A stretch of DNA of 64,000 nt from contig NZ_JALPZO010000164.1 of NCBI RefSeq assembly GCF_023507745.1, positions 104,415-168,414 of the forward strand. Reading direction: 5' to 3'. The notes under the pieces are model-generated. The model did no database searches. It was given only the letters and a program-made list of their open reading frames with translations, and had not been told where the DNA came from. Origin of the DNA: Vreelandella olivaria. GTDB lineage: Bacteria > Pseudomonadota > Gammaproteobacteria > Pseudomonadales > Halomonadaceae. This document shows positions 8,337 through 16,566 of the stretch, in pieces; within the stretch, counting starts at the first letter, position 1, and each line of letters opens with the position of its first letter. Position numbers and translations under genes: made by a program.

Positions 8337-10448
8337 TTACCATTTGCCATAGGTGCCCTCTTTTAGTGCATCAAACAGGTTAGCAGCGTTGTGCTCCTCA
8401 CCGTCGTAAACCACTTTCTCATCACCGGAAAGCTCCAGGGTTTCGCCATTTTCCAACTCAAACACATACGTTGTGTTTTTAAGGTCATCCTCTCGCACCA
8501 GTACACCCTGGAAAGCCTCAGGGTTAAAACGGAAGGTAGTGCAGCCTTTCAGGCGGCTGTCGTATGCCTGCAGGTAAAGATCCTGGAACCGCTCAAATGG
8601 AAAGTCAGTAGGCACATTCACGGTCTTGGAAATCGCCGAGTCTATCCACTGCTGAGCAGCAGCCTGCACAGCCACGTGCTGTTCAGGTGTGACCGAGTCA
8701 GCGGTAATAAAATAGTCCGGCAGGTCGCTTTCCACCGCTTCCGCCGCAATAAAGTGGCGGTAAGCAGCCAATTCAAACGACACAACCTCTACCTGCTCTT
8801 TGGTCTTCTTACCTGACTGGATAATGTTACGAAAGTAGCGATGCGAGAACGAGGGTTCAATACCATTAGAGGCATTGTTGCCCAATGACAGTGAAATAGT
8901 CCCCGTGGGCGCAATAGAGCTATGGTGCGTAAAGCGCGCCCCATGCTCTGAAAGCGCCGCCACCAACTCAGGTTCAAGCCCAGCCACTTTCTCCATGTAC
9001 CGGCTATAGCGGGCATGTAAAATACGCCCTGGTACCTTGTCGCCTACTTCATAGCCATCTTTAGCAAGCTGAGGGCGCTCCCGCATCATTTTCGGTGTGA
9101 TGGTGTGCTCTTGTTCGAGTACCGGCGCCATGCCTTTCTCTTTGGAAAGCTCCAGCGCCTGCTTCCAGCCTTCAAGAGCAAGGTGACGACTGACTTCTTC
9201 GGTAAATGCCAGCGACGCTTTGGAGCCATAGGGAATCTTCAGCATGGTCAGCGTCGACCCAAGCCCTAAAAAGCCCATACCATGGCGCCGCTTGGCTTCG
9301 ATTTCACGCTGCTGCTGGGGCAGTGGCAAACCCGCGATTTCTACCACGTTATCCAGCATGCGGGTAAAGATTGCGACCACTTTCTTATAGCGTTCCCAGT
9401 CAAAACGCGGTTTATCGCCAAACGGCTCTATCACAAACTTGGTCAGGTTCACTGAACCCAGCAGGCAGGCGCCTTCTGGTGGCAGCGGCTGCTCGCCGCA
9501 GGGGTTCGTGGCACGGATATCTTCGCAGAACCAGTTATTGTTCATGCGATTGACCTGATCAATCAGAATAAAACCCGGCTCGGCGTAGTCGTAAGTGGAG
9601 GACATAATGGTGTCCCACAGCTCACGCGCTTTAATCACTTCAACGATACGGCAGGCAACGCGACCTTCGTTATCAACCGTATAGCCCTCTTCCACTACCG
9701 GCCAGTCACGGTAAATCAGATCCTCGGCGTTGACATCGTCTTTTTCGCCGGGATGCAGCGGGAACGCCAATGGCCAGTCAGCATTGTGTTTCACCGCTTC
9801 CATAAACTCATCGGTGATCAGCAGGCTAAGGTTAAACTGGCGCAGGCGGCCGGCTTCCCGTTTGGCTTGAATAAACTCACGCACATCCGGATGCCCCACA
9901 TCAAAGGTGCCCATTTGAGCGCCACGGCGACCACCTGCAGATGCTACGGTAAAGCACATCTTGTCGAAAATATCCATAAACGCCAGTGGGCCGTTGGTGC
10001 CAGCACCGGCACCAAATACAAAGGCACCTTTATGGCGTAGCGTCGAGAAATCGTAACCAATGCCCGCGCCGGATTTCAGCGTCATACCGGCATCGACAAC
10101 TGAGCCCAAAATATCGCGCATGGAGTCATGAATAGTACGGGATACCGTACAGTTAATCAGGCTTACAGCAGGCTTGTACTCTTCAGCGCCCGCGTTGGAT
10201 AGAATCCGCCCAGCGGGAATAGCGCCGTTTTCCAATGCCCAGCGGAATTTGGGCAACCACTCATTGGCCTTATCGCCCTCAACGGCAGCCAGCGCCCGCG
10301 CAACGCGTTCAAAGGTAGCACCGACGTCCTGATCAACAGGGCGACTATGGCGATCCTTTAGACGATATTTGGCATCCCATATCTCCCGAGAAGGAGCTTG
10401 TAGCGGGACATCGTTAGAGGTTTTCATAGCCTTTTCAGCGGTGCTCAT
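8337..10448 (-). CDS. nrdJa: Class II (B12-dependent) ribonucleotide reductase large subunit NrdJa
   Basis: A 703-residue catalytic subunit that reduces ribonucleotides to deoxyribonucleotides with adenosylcobalamin as radical source. Visible landmarks are the first active-site cysteine in LINCTVSRT, the glycine-rich KSGAGIGYDFS and AGGRRGAQMGT segments, and the radical-site loop NPCGEQPLPPEGACLLGS with its cysteine and glutamate. The usual C-terminal cysteine tail is missing because it is encoded by the next gene. The start is the ATG at 10448 (MSTAEKAMK), with AAGGAG 9 bases upstream; the GTG at 10466 lies on that ribosome site and is rejected. This enzyme works with or without oxygen, which suits an organism meeting variable aeration. 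Confidence 0.95.
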   Translation of the reverse strand: MSTAEKAMKTSNDVPLQAPSREIWDAKYRLKDRHSRPVDQDVGATFERVARALAAVEGDKANEWLPKFRWALENGAIPAGRILSNAGAEEYKPAVSLINCTVSRTIHDSMRDILGSVVDAGMTLKSGAGIGYDFSTLRHKGAFVFGAGAGTNGPLAFMDIFDKMCFTVASAGGRRGAQMGTFDVGHPDVREFIQAKREAGRLRQFNLSLLITDEFMEAVKHNADWPLAFPLHPGEKDDVNAEDLIYRDWPVVEEGYTVDNEGRVACRIVEVIKARELWDTIMSSTYDYAEPGFILIDQVNRMNNNWFCEDIRATNPCGEQPLPPEGACLLGSVNLTKFVIEPFGDKPRFDWERYKKVVAIFTRMLDNVVEIAGLPLPQQQREIEAKRRHGMGFLGLGSTLTMLKIPYGSKASLAFTEEVSRHLALEGWKQALELSKEKGMAPVLEQEHTITPKMMRERPQLAKDGYEVGDKVPGRILHARYSRYMEKVAGLEPELVAALSEHGARFTHHSSIAPTGTISLSLGNNASNGIEPSFSHRYFRNIIQSGKKTKEQVEVVSFELAAYRHFIAAEAVESDLPDYFITADSVTPEQHVAVQAAAQQWIDSAISKTVNVPTDFPFERFQDLYLQAYDSRLKGCTTFRFNPEAFQGVLVREDDLKNTTYVFELENGETLELSGDEKVVYDGEEHNAANLFDALKEGTYGKW

Positions 10449-10514
10449 ATCACAAAACTCCTTCACAACGGGGTGAATGTGGCGCCCAAAACAGTGCGAT
10501 TATACGCCGTGCCA

Positions 10515-10553
10515 ACACGAAGTATAGACTTGACTTCACACTATATGCGGCGT
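10515..10553. promoter_or_regulatory. Two candidate NrdR boxes upstream of nrdJab
   Basis: Two stretches resemble the NrdR palindrome acaCwAtATaTwGtgt: ACACGAAGTATAGACT (10515-10530, 11 of 16 by eye) and ACACTATATGCGGCGT (10538-10553, 12 of 16). They start 23 bases apart, on the same face of the helix to a first approximation. The minus-strand TATACT inside the first could serve as the nrdJa -10 element. NrdR control of nrdJ is known in Pseudomonas; here it is an inference from sequence likeness. Confidence 0.4.
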
Positions 10554-10656
10554 TTTTTTTCGAATCCACTACCAGATATAGGAAAATCAGCGCGTTACCC
10601 TTTTGCTGGCGTCAAACTCGCTATAGGCTATGGGTTTTCCTAGGCGGTACGGCTTT

Positions 10657-11214
10657 ATGCAGACGATTAAACGTTTATCTTATCTCGCCATTGGCTGCGC
10701 CTTATTGGCAGCGGCACCCATAGCAGTCGCGGTTACTTTTAACACCGACCAGATCGAAGAGCATGATCACTGGCAGTCGCTGGTGCTGACGCTGGGTAAT
10801 GAACGTCACTTCCGTGCCGTTGAGATCCAGAGTTACTCGGATGCTACTTTGAGCCTTAATGCCACTCAAGGCGTGTGTGATTTACCCTGGCTGGAGATGC
10901 GGGTCACCCTGGATCAGCAACAGAGTAAAAGCCGTGCGATTAATCTGGTGCCGACCAGACTGAGAGTGGATGAGCAGCCAATGATAGATACCATGGCTGA
11001 ATTTATTACCGAGCGCGGTGATGATGGTTTTTACACTCACTTCTATCTCAGCGATATACAAACGCTGATGAGCGACATGCGCCAGGGCGAACAGCTGTTT
11101 ATTGGCTTCGACCAGCAAGACAGAGAGCCTTGGTATATGACGTTTAGTCTGGCAGGCGCAGATAAAGCTATCGAACGTATGCAAACACTGTGTAATGCTC
11201 CAGAAAGGGAGTAG
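10657..11214 (+). CDS. Exported protein of unknown function
   Basis: A 185-residue protein with a clear signal peptide: KR near the start, a hydrophobic core LSYLAIGCALLAAAPIA, and likely cleavage after AVA. The mature part is acidic and contains two cysteines (VCDLPW and TLCNAP) that could form a disulphide in the periplasm. I do not recognise a family. The start is the ATG at 10657; a longer frame from 10630 has no better ribosome site and would bury the signal peptide. It is divergent from nrdJa and convergent with the cyclase gene at 13277. It ends 32 bases from that gene's stop, with no clear terminator between them. Confidence 0.7.
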   Translation: MQTIKRLSYLAIGCALLAAAPIAVAVTFNTDQIEEHDHWQSLVLTLGNERHFRAVEIQSYSDATLSLNATQGVCDLPWLEMRVTLDQQQSKSRAINLVPTRLRVDEQPMIDTMAEFITERGDDGFYTHFYLSDIQTLMSDMRQGEQLFIGFDQQDREPWYMTFSLAGADKAIERMQTLCNAPERE

Positions 11215-11246
11215 CCCATCCATACCTGGGTGCTGAGGGACTTGGT

Positions 11247-13277
11247 TTATTGCATTTGCTCGACGGCTATTTCAATCCGATTGCGTCCACTGCGTTTTGC
11301 CCGGTACATCGCCGCATCAGCACGGGCCATTAAGCTTTTACAGCTATCGCCTGGGCGCCATATTGCTACCCCAATACTAACGGTTATCAGTTGTTCAAGA
11401 CCGTTCACATGAAGCGTAGCCACCAGGCTACGCAACCGCTCCGCCAGCCCCACGGCAGCCTCCAGATCAGAGTGAGTGGCTAATACCACAAACTCTTCAC
11501 CTCCCCAACGCCCCAGGTTATCGCAACCCCGTAGAGAACTTTCAACAAGGCGCGCCAGAGATACCAGAACATCATCACCCAGGGAATGCCCATAGGTATC
11601 ATTGATCTGTTTAAAGTGATCCACATCAAACAGCAGCAGCGCGAAGGCCGCACCATAGCGCTTTGCAGCCACTAACTCTGCATCAATAGCTTGTTCAATA
11701 CGGTACCGGTTCCATACTTGGGTCAGGGGGTCAAAATGTGCCAGCTGTTCCAGGCGCTGATTCGCCTCAGCCAGCGCTTTACGTTCGCGCTCCAGATGCA
11801 TGTTAAGCGTGCTGATTTCGTAAGCGGAGATTGCCAATGTCAGGTCTTCGCCTAAATCCATCGCTGCGAGACGCTCTACCCGCTGCCAAGCCTCGCTTTT
11901 ACCGATCACTTCTTCATACCATGCCGCAGAGGGTGACGCCATCATCCCAGGCTGGTGAGCCGTCGCTGGCTGCATGGCCCAATAGAGGGTTTCGACCTGC
12001 TCTGGGCGGAAAAAAACCAACCACCCACGCTGGGCAGAACTCATTGGTAGCGGCACCGCCAGAACACCACACTGCTCAGGCATGGCCAGAGATGCGGTCA
12101 GCGGCTCTTTGGTCACATCCCGGGTACACCAGGGGCCACTATGCACATGGGCTTTTTCCAGCCGCATAATGAGTTGACTGATCGCCTCTGGAGTAGGCGT
12201 ATTACCTGACTGATAAATACTTCCCTTCAACCATAGTGCGACACCGTGAGCCCTGAATAGCGCCATCCACGTATCCGCCTGCTCAAATAGTAGCTGATGT
12301 GGGCTTTGTGGCTCAAAACGGGCATTGGTGGATAGCACCAGACTATCCTGCACACGCTGCAAATAACGCGCCTCCTGGCGCGCCCGCAGCAGTAATAAAC
12401 GCTGAGTGGCCATTTGTACCAGAGTACGCACCGCATCCCGTACTGACGGTGTCACCGGGTGTGGCATGGCCGAGTGACAAAACAGTAGCCCCCAAAGTCC
12501 GCTATCTCCCTGCATGGCAATGCTTAATGCACCGCGTACGCCCAGGCGCTGTAAATAATGGCTTTGCTCTGAGGCTGGCGCACGCAGGAAACTATCATTG
12601 AGTGCCACGCTACAGTCATCTGGAATTAACCGCTCGGTAGGCCCTGACACATCTTGAATGAGCCGCACCGGATGGCGTTCGTATGCGCGCCGTAGCGCCA
12701 GGGGGAAATCACTGGCAGGGAAGCGCTGCCCCAGCAGAGGTGCCAGGCGCCCTCCACGGGCCTCCGCAACGATCAGCCCGTGCCAATCACTGTCAAAGTG
12801 GCAGATGGAAACGCGGTCGTGACCGGTTAACTCCTGAACCGCTGTCACCAGATTATCGAGTAGCTCTTCTTGATGGGTCGCCTCTGCGAGATGCATCAGC
12901 CGCTCGTTCACGGTGCCCAACAAGCGTCGTTTACCCAAGGGGTTCAAGGGTTCAATTTCAATCACCACATACGCTCCCGCTCGATAAGCATGGAGTTGAA
13001 AACGGGTAGCGTTAAAAGGGCGGGAGAAAGTCAGTGGACCAGGCAAGCGCTGCTGCCCCTGTAATTCACGGCGCACACGCTGACTTAAGCGCTTGCCTAG
13101 TAAGCCCGAGAGCGTCTGATCACCCTCTTCGGTTACTATAAGGCCAAGTAATGCAGCAAAGTTGCTACTGACTGCCTGGATGCGCCGACTATCGGCATCA
13201 AGCACCATCAAGGCGCCAAACGATTGCAGTAGCGGGTGATGCTTCGACACGAAGATAGCCTCGATAAATCTATTCAC
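11247..13277 (-). CDS. Bacteriophytochrome-like diguanylate cyclase with degenerate chromophore pocket
   Basis: A 676-residue protein with PAS-like (1-120), phytochrome GAF (140-300), PHY (320-490) and GGDEF (510-670) domains. GAF has the family's SDFP loop (SDIP in phytochromes), and PHY has the tongue-like FRPEQVETLYW. GGDEF is intact: RWGGEEF near residue 590, with the inhibitory site RGCD five residues before it. It should therefore make c-di-GMP. The chromophore side looks lost: there is no cysteine in the N-terminal arm where biliverdin attaches, Gln replaces the conserved GAF His before YLQRLGV, and the PRxSF tongue motif reads PSAAW. GTGA overlap with the stator gene upstream indicates translational coupling and a motility role. 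It probably senses a ligand or partner rather than light. Confidence 0.85.
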   Translation of the reverse strand: MNRFIEAIFVSKHHPLLQSFGALMVLDADSRRIQAVSSNFAALLGLIVTEEGDQTLSGLLGKRLSQRVRRELQGQQRLPGPLTFSRPFNATRFQLHAYRAGAYVVIEIEPLNPLGKRRLLGTVNERLMHLAEATHQEELLDNLVTAVQELTGHDRVSICHFDSDWHGLIVAEARGGRLAPLLGQRFPASDFPLALRRAYERHPVRLIQDVSGPTERLIPDDCSVALNDSFLRAPASEQSHYLQRLGVRGALSIAMQGDSGLWGLLFCHSAMPHPVTPSVRDAVRTLVQMATQRLLLLRARQEARYLQRVQDSLVLSTNARFEPQSPHQLLFEQADTWMALFRAHGVALWLKGSIYQSGNTPTPEAISQLIMRLEKAHVHSGPWCTRDVTKEPLTASLAMPEQCGVLAVPLPMSSAQRGWLVFFRPEQVETLYWAMQPATAHQPGMMASPSAAWYEEVIGKSEAWQRVERLAAMDLGEDLTLAISAYEISTLNMHLERERKALAEANQRLEQLAHFDPLTQVWNRYRIEQAIDAELVAAKRYGAAFALLLFDVDHFKQINDTYGHSLGDDVLVSLARLVESSLRGCDNLGRWGGEEFVVLATHSDLEAAVGLAERLRSLVATLHVNGLEQLITVSIGVAIWRPGDSCKSLMARADAAMYRAKRSGRNRIEIAVEQMQ

Positions 13278-13945
13278 CCCTCGACCTGTTGCCTGAGCAA
13301 CAGTTCAACGCGTCGGTTGGCGGCTCGCCCGTCCGATGTAGCGTTACTTTCCATGGGTTGGGTATCGGCATAACCGACCGCCCGCATGCGTGAAATAGCA
13401 ATCCCCTGGTGCTCCAGGTGTCGCACAACGGCTATTGCGCGCCCCACCGAGAGCTCCCAATTAGACGGGAACCGGGCAGTAGAGATGGGAATATTATCCG
13501 TATGCCCTTCCACTGAAATCTGACCATCAAAGGCCTCTAATACTGATATCAGGCTTTCTAACACATCTTGCCCCTGGGGCGTTAGCACTGCATCACCACT
13601 TGGGAACAAAAGACTATCATCAATGCGTAACGTCACCCCTTCCTGCCCCTGGGAGACGCTGACGCCTGGGATATTCACTTCCGTCATCTGCGGCTGCAAG
13701 CCACTATGGCGTGGGTGTATACCCGTGGCCAGACTAGCCAGAGGGAGTGACGTAATGGCGCTTGCTGTACGCATTCTGTCACTATCAAAGGCTGCACCGC
13801 CACCCGGCGGCGTTAAGGCAAGCAACAGTACAAAGAGCGTGATCAACAGCGTTAAAACATCTAAATAGCTTGTCAGCCATCCTTCATCACCCTCCCCTGC
13901 AGCAGCGGGAAGCTCCAGAGCCTGCCGGGAATCACGATCCAGCAT
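13274..13945 (-). CDS. Second flagellar stator B subunit (MotB/MotD/PomB-like)
   Basis: A 223-residue MotB-type protein. The single membrane helix (SYLDVLTLLITLFVLLLAL) carries the ion-binding aspartate near residue 29. The C-terminal OmpA-like peptidoglycan-binding domain includes VEGHTDNIPI, SNWELSVGRA and NRRVELLL. It is clearly different from the MotB at 31929, being shorter and with a different plug region. The ATG at 13945 has AGGG 7 bases upstream; the GTG at 13948 is the alternative. It follows the A subunit by 4 bases and overlaps the cyclase gene. Whether it uses protons or sodium cannot be read reliably from the sequence. Confidence 0.88.
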   Translation of the reverse strand: MLDRDSRQALELPAAAGEGDEGWLTSYLDVLTLLITLFVLLLALTPPGGGAAFDSDRMRTASAITSLPLASLATGIHPRHSGLQPQMTEVNIPGVSVSQGQEGVTLRIDDSLLFPSGDAVLTPQGQDVLESLISVLEAFDGQISVEGHTDNIPISTARFPSNWELSVGRAIAVVRHLEHQGIAISRMRAVGYADTQPMESNATSDGRAANRRVELLLRQQVEG

Positions 13946-13949
13946 CACA

Positions 13950-14765
13950 CTACCCTTTTACCGAGGAGCTGGCCGATGGCCGAGGTTTTACAGTGGCATC
14001 CCGTATTTCATCATGATAGTTGGCAACAAAGGAGTTCAGCGTTTCTTCAATAAAGGACGGCAGGCGGCGCTTGGTGATCAGTGAAATACCTTCAAGCACC
14101 ATATTCATGGTAATTAAGCGCTCTTCTGTGCGCCGCTCCAGCTTTACTGCAACGGGCTTGAATACCAGATTAGCGAGCAGAATACCGTAGAACGTTGTCA
14201 GCAGTGCAACTGCCATACGGGGGCCTATCACGTCCAGATCGCCAGCCTCCATCACCTCCAGCATATTGACCAGCCCTACCAGCGTTCCAATCATGCCAAA
14301 GGCAGGAGCGTAGGTCGCCATGGTGCGGAAGATTTGCGCTTCTGCATGTTCGCGCGCTTTTAACCGTGCGATACGCCAACGCAGCATATCAAAAATTTCA
14401 TCCTCTTTGGTGTTGGCAATCACTAACTGGATACCCGTGCGCAGAAAAGGGTTACGGGTATGCTCAAGTTCTTTTTCCACCGCTCGAACATCACCTTTGA
14501 ACCAAAGGCGGGACATGGAGACGAGTTCGTTAATATCGTCCCTTACATAAGTGTTTTCACGCCGAAATACCAAACCTACCAAACGTACCACACGTACGAC
14601 TTCTTTCAGCGGATAGCTGATAAACGTAGCCGCTAGAGTACCGGTGATGACAATCGCCAGGCCGGGGAAATTGATAAAGCTTTCTGGGGACTCTGCGGTA
14701 AAAAACAGCACGCTTACCAGCAGCAGCATGCTGGCAAATATACCGATCAGCGTAGATGGATTCAT
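13950..14765 (-). CDS. Second flagellar stator A subunit (MotC/PomA-like)
   Basis: A 271-residue MotA/TolQ/ExbB-family protein with four membrane segments. The TM3 block APAFGMIGTLVGLVNML and the TM4 block IGPRMAVALLTTFYG match the PomA/MotC type rather than the longer-loop E. coli MotA type. The cytoplasmic loop carries the charged region that meets FliG. The ATG at 14765 has GAGGAG 6 bases upstream; a TTG three bases earlier is rejected. It lies 39 bases after fliA, so it is probably part of the flhB-flhA-flhF-...-fliA operon. A second stator pair after fliA and the chemotaxis genes is also known in Pseudomonas (motCD). Confidence 0.9.
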   Translation of the reverse strand: MNPSTLIGIFASMLLLVSVLFFTAESPESFINFPGLAIVITGTLAATFISYPLKEVVRVVRLVGLVFRRENTYVRDDINELVSMSRLWFKGDVRAVEKELEHTRNPFLRTGIQLVIANTKEDEIFDMLRWRIARLKAREHAEAQIFRTMATYAPAFGMIGTLVGLVNMLEVMEAGDLDVIGPRMAVALLTTFYGILLANLVFKPVAVKLERRTEERLITMNMVLEGISLITKRRLPSFIEETLNSFVANYHDEIRDATVKPRPSASSSVKG

Positions 14766-14804
14766 CAACGGCTCCTCGCCGGTTGCAAGTGATTGAGACG
14801 GACA

Positions 14805-15506
14805 TTACGCAGTGTCATGCAAGCGGGCGCGTAAACGGCTAACGGCCTGGCTATGCATCTGCGATACGCGGGATTCAGTAACACCCAACACAGCGCCGAC
14901 TTCCTTTAAGTTCATTTCTTCCTGGTAATACAACGCCATGAGCAGCTTTTCCCGCTCAGGCAACGCTTCTATCGCGGCAATGAGCGTCTGGCGCTGCTGA
15001 GTATCCAACAACTGTTCGAACGGCAGGTTAGCTGTATCCTCAGGAGCGGGCTCGCCACTATCGGCCACAAGCTCTTCAAACGGTAGCAAATGTCCACTGT
15101 TGGTATCGTTGAGCAGCTGTTGGTACTCACTGAGCGGTATGCCCAGCGCACGGGAAATTTCACCCTCTTCAGGAGGGCGCCCCAGCTGCTGCTCCAGCCG
15201 CCGAACAGCATCATCCATTGCGCGCGCTGAGCGCCGCACACTGCGGGGAAGCCAGTCTCGCGTACGCAGCTCGTCCATCATGGCACCACGGATACGCTGA
15301 CTCGCAAAAGTGGCAAATGTCGCGCCCTGAGCTGCATCAAAACGTCCAAGGGCCTCCAATAAACCCACCATACCCGCCTGAATAAGATCATCGAGCTCTA
15401 TGCTCGCGGGTAGCCTTACCTGCAGCGTTAGGGCCTGGCGTCTCACCAATGGCATGTATTGGGTTAACAGCTCACTTTGTTTGATCCTGCCTTGTGCTGT
15501 ATACAT
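14805..15506 (-). CDS. fliA: Flagellar sigma factor FliA (sigma-28)
   Basis: A 233-residue sigma factor that directs RNA polymerase to late flagellar and chemotaxis promoters and is inhibited by FlgM. Region 2 reads ELDDLIQAGMVGLLEAL and FASQRIRGAMMDELR. Region 3 contains DWLPRSVRRSARAMD. Region 4 reads ALPEREKLLMALYYQEEMN and ESRVSQMHSQA. Length and motifs are close to the E. coli protein. The ATG at 15506 (MYTAQGRIK) has GAGG 7 bases upstream; the ATG at 15512 is also possible. Its likely targets in this window are the four sigma-28 promoters listed. Confidence 0.96.
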   Translation of the reverse strand: MYTAQGRIKQSELLTQYMPLVRRQALTLQVRLPASIELDDLIQAGMVGLLEALGRFDAAQGATFATFASQRIRGAMMDELRTRDWLPRSVRRSARAMDDAVRRLEQQLGRPPEEGEISRALGIPLSEYQQLLNDTNSGHLLPFEELVADSGEPAPEDTANLPFEQLLDTQQRQTLIAAIEALPEREKLLMALYYQEEMNLKEVGAVLGVTESRVSQMHSQAVSRLRARLHDTA

Positions 15507-15532
15507 CCTCATGCCTCGCGGCTATACATTCT

Positions 15533-15943
15533 TCACTGGTAGTTCACTATCACCTGCAGCCCCTGTACCCGCACAGGCCGTATGCCAGGGGCTAGCGCAA
15601 AACGAAAGTGCAGGGGTAGATCTGCACGCTTACCGGCCAGTGCCATTGTCGTACCCCGCATACTGCTTAGGGATACACATTGTTCAGGGTGGCATAACCA
15701 AGCGTTGACCAGCGCTGCTGGCGGTGCTTCAAAACGCCATTGGACACGCTCTATAACCGCATTTTCAACATTCGCCGCCCCAGGCGGAGCAACAACCGGA
15801 CGACTGCTGATAGGCCGGTCACTCATCACCACAAGCACGCTGGGCACTTGACTGCTCCAACTGCCGGTTGCCGCCTGCAGGCCACCGGAGCTGCCTATTA
15901 CAATGGCGAGTACGGCTCCCTTACACCAGCTGAATAAGTGCAT
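15533..15943 (-). CDS. flhE: Flagellar protein FlhE
   Basis: A 136-residue exported protein with a signal sequence (residues 5-25). The mature part matches enterobacterial FlhE: a RVQWRFE strand, two cysteines in WLCHPEQCVSL, a GTT turn, PLHFRFALAPG, and the family's ending VIVNY. FlhE is a periplasmic protein connected with proton leakage through the flagellar export gate. The start is the ATG at 15943, with TGGA 7 bases upstream; a TTG at 15955 is rejected. In enterobacteria it follows flhA; here it sits two genes further on, between the FlhG-like gene and fliA. The family call rests on the cysteine spacing and C-terminus. Confidence 0.85.
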   Translation of the reverse strand: MHLFSWCKGAVLAIVIGSSGGLQAATGSWSSQVPSVLVVMSDRPISSRPVVAPPGAANVENAVIERVQWRFEAPPAALVNAWLCHPEQCVSLSSMRGTTMALAGKRADLPLHFRFALAPGIRPVRVQGLQVIVNYQ

Positions 15944-16008
15944 TAGTATTTCCAAAGCGAGTGCTGACTACCACTACAACCCGTATCACTCTTCGTAGTG
16001 TTGCTCAT

Positions 16009-16566
16009 TCACCGGGCCAGTAACAGTAGTTCTATATCCAAATAACCCGCGGCTGCTTCCCGCAAGTTATCGAGTAATCCTTGCCGGGGCAAGTGCGGCT
16101 CATGCAAAGCCAGCAGGCGCTTCGGACCGCCATTATCATGTAATTGTCGCAAAACCCGATACATGTGAATGAAAGCCTCCGCATCACTATTGACCCACAG
16201 TGCCCAGCGCGCGGTGTGCGCTGCCAACTGAGCAAGGTCTTCCCGGGCAACGTCAACCAGTTGGATGTCCCAGTCATCAGGAGCACCAGCCCAGCGGCGG
16301 CCAAGGGTTGACCACTGCTCTAACCGGCGCTTTACCTTATCCACGTGGCGATGCTGTGTCGGCAGGCCAACGACCATTAGCGGTTTGAGTGTTGCTGTCG
16401 CTGCTGATGGAGTGACGCCTGGCGCCAAGGCGTCATCCTGGTGAAGTGTAGTCGTTGCAGCGGTGAATGGTTCCACTGCTGGTGCCTGTTCTGGCTCCTC
16501 TAACCGCTGCTGGCGTTGCAGATCCGCCCACTTACGCAATCCCGCAGCCTGATCCTGGCCGCTCAT
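16009..16566 (-). CDS. FlhG/FleN-position protein with DQAxGLR motif but no ATPase P-loop
   Basis: A 185-residue protein in the place normally held by the MinD-like ATPase FlhG/FleN, translationally coupled (ATGA) to flhF. Residues 4-10 are DQAAGLR, the exact motif by which FlhG stimulates the FlhF GTPase. A low-complexity linker (about 25-60) follows, then a domain that seems to be a worn MinD fold: a strand PLMVVGLP where the P-loop strand belongs, and WALWVNSDAEAFIHMYRVL, which resembles the late MinD strand and helix. The KGGVGKT Walker A, the catalytic aspartates and the membrane-targeting helix are all absent. At about 185 residues it is far shorter than FlhG (about 270-300). I infer a FlhF activator that no longer works as an ATPase. 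Confidence 0.6.
   Translation of the reverse strand: MSGQDQAAGLRKWADLQRQQRLEEPEQAPAVEPFTAATTTLHQDDALAPGVTPSAATATLKPLMVVGLPTQHRHVDKVKRRLEQWSTLGRRWAGAPDDWDIQLVDVAREDLAQLAAHTARWALWVNSDAEAFIHMYRVLRQLHDNGGPKRLLALHEPHLPRQGLLDNLREAAAGYLDIELLLLAR

Noticed and set aside
10504..10560. An intrinsic terminator formed by ACGCCG ... CGGCGT followed by eight T
   Set aside because: The loop would be 38 bases, and no plus-strand gene upstream needs it; the right arm lies in the candidate NrdR box.
10449..10656. A cobalamin riboswitch upstream of the B12-dependent nrdJ
   Set aside because: The leader is only about 70 bases from the probable promoter to the start, and no B12-box or extended conserved fold is visible.
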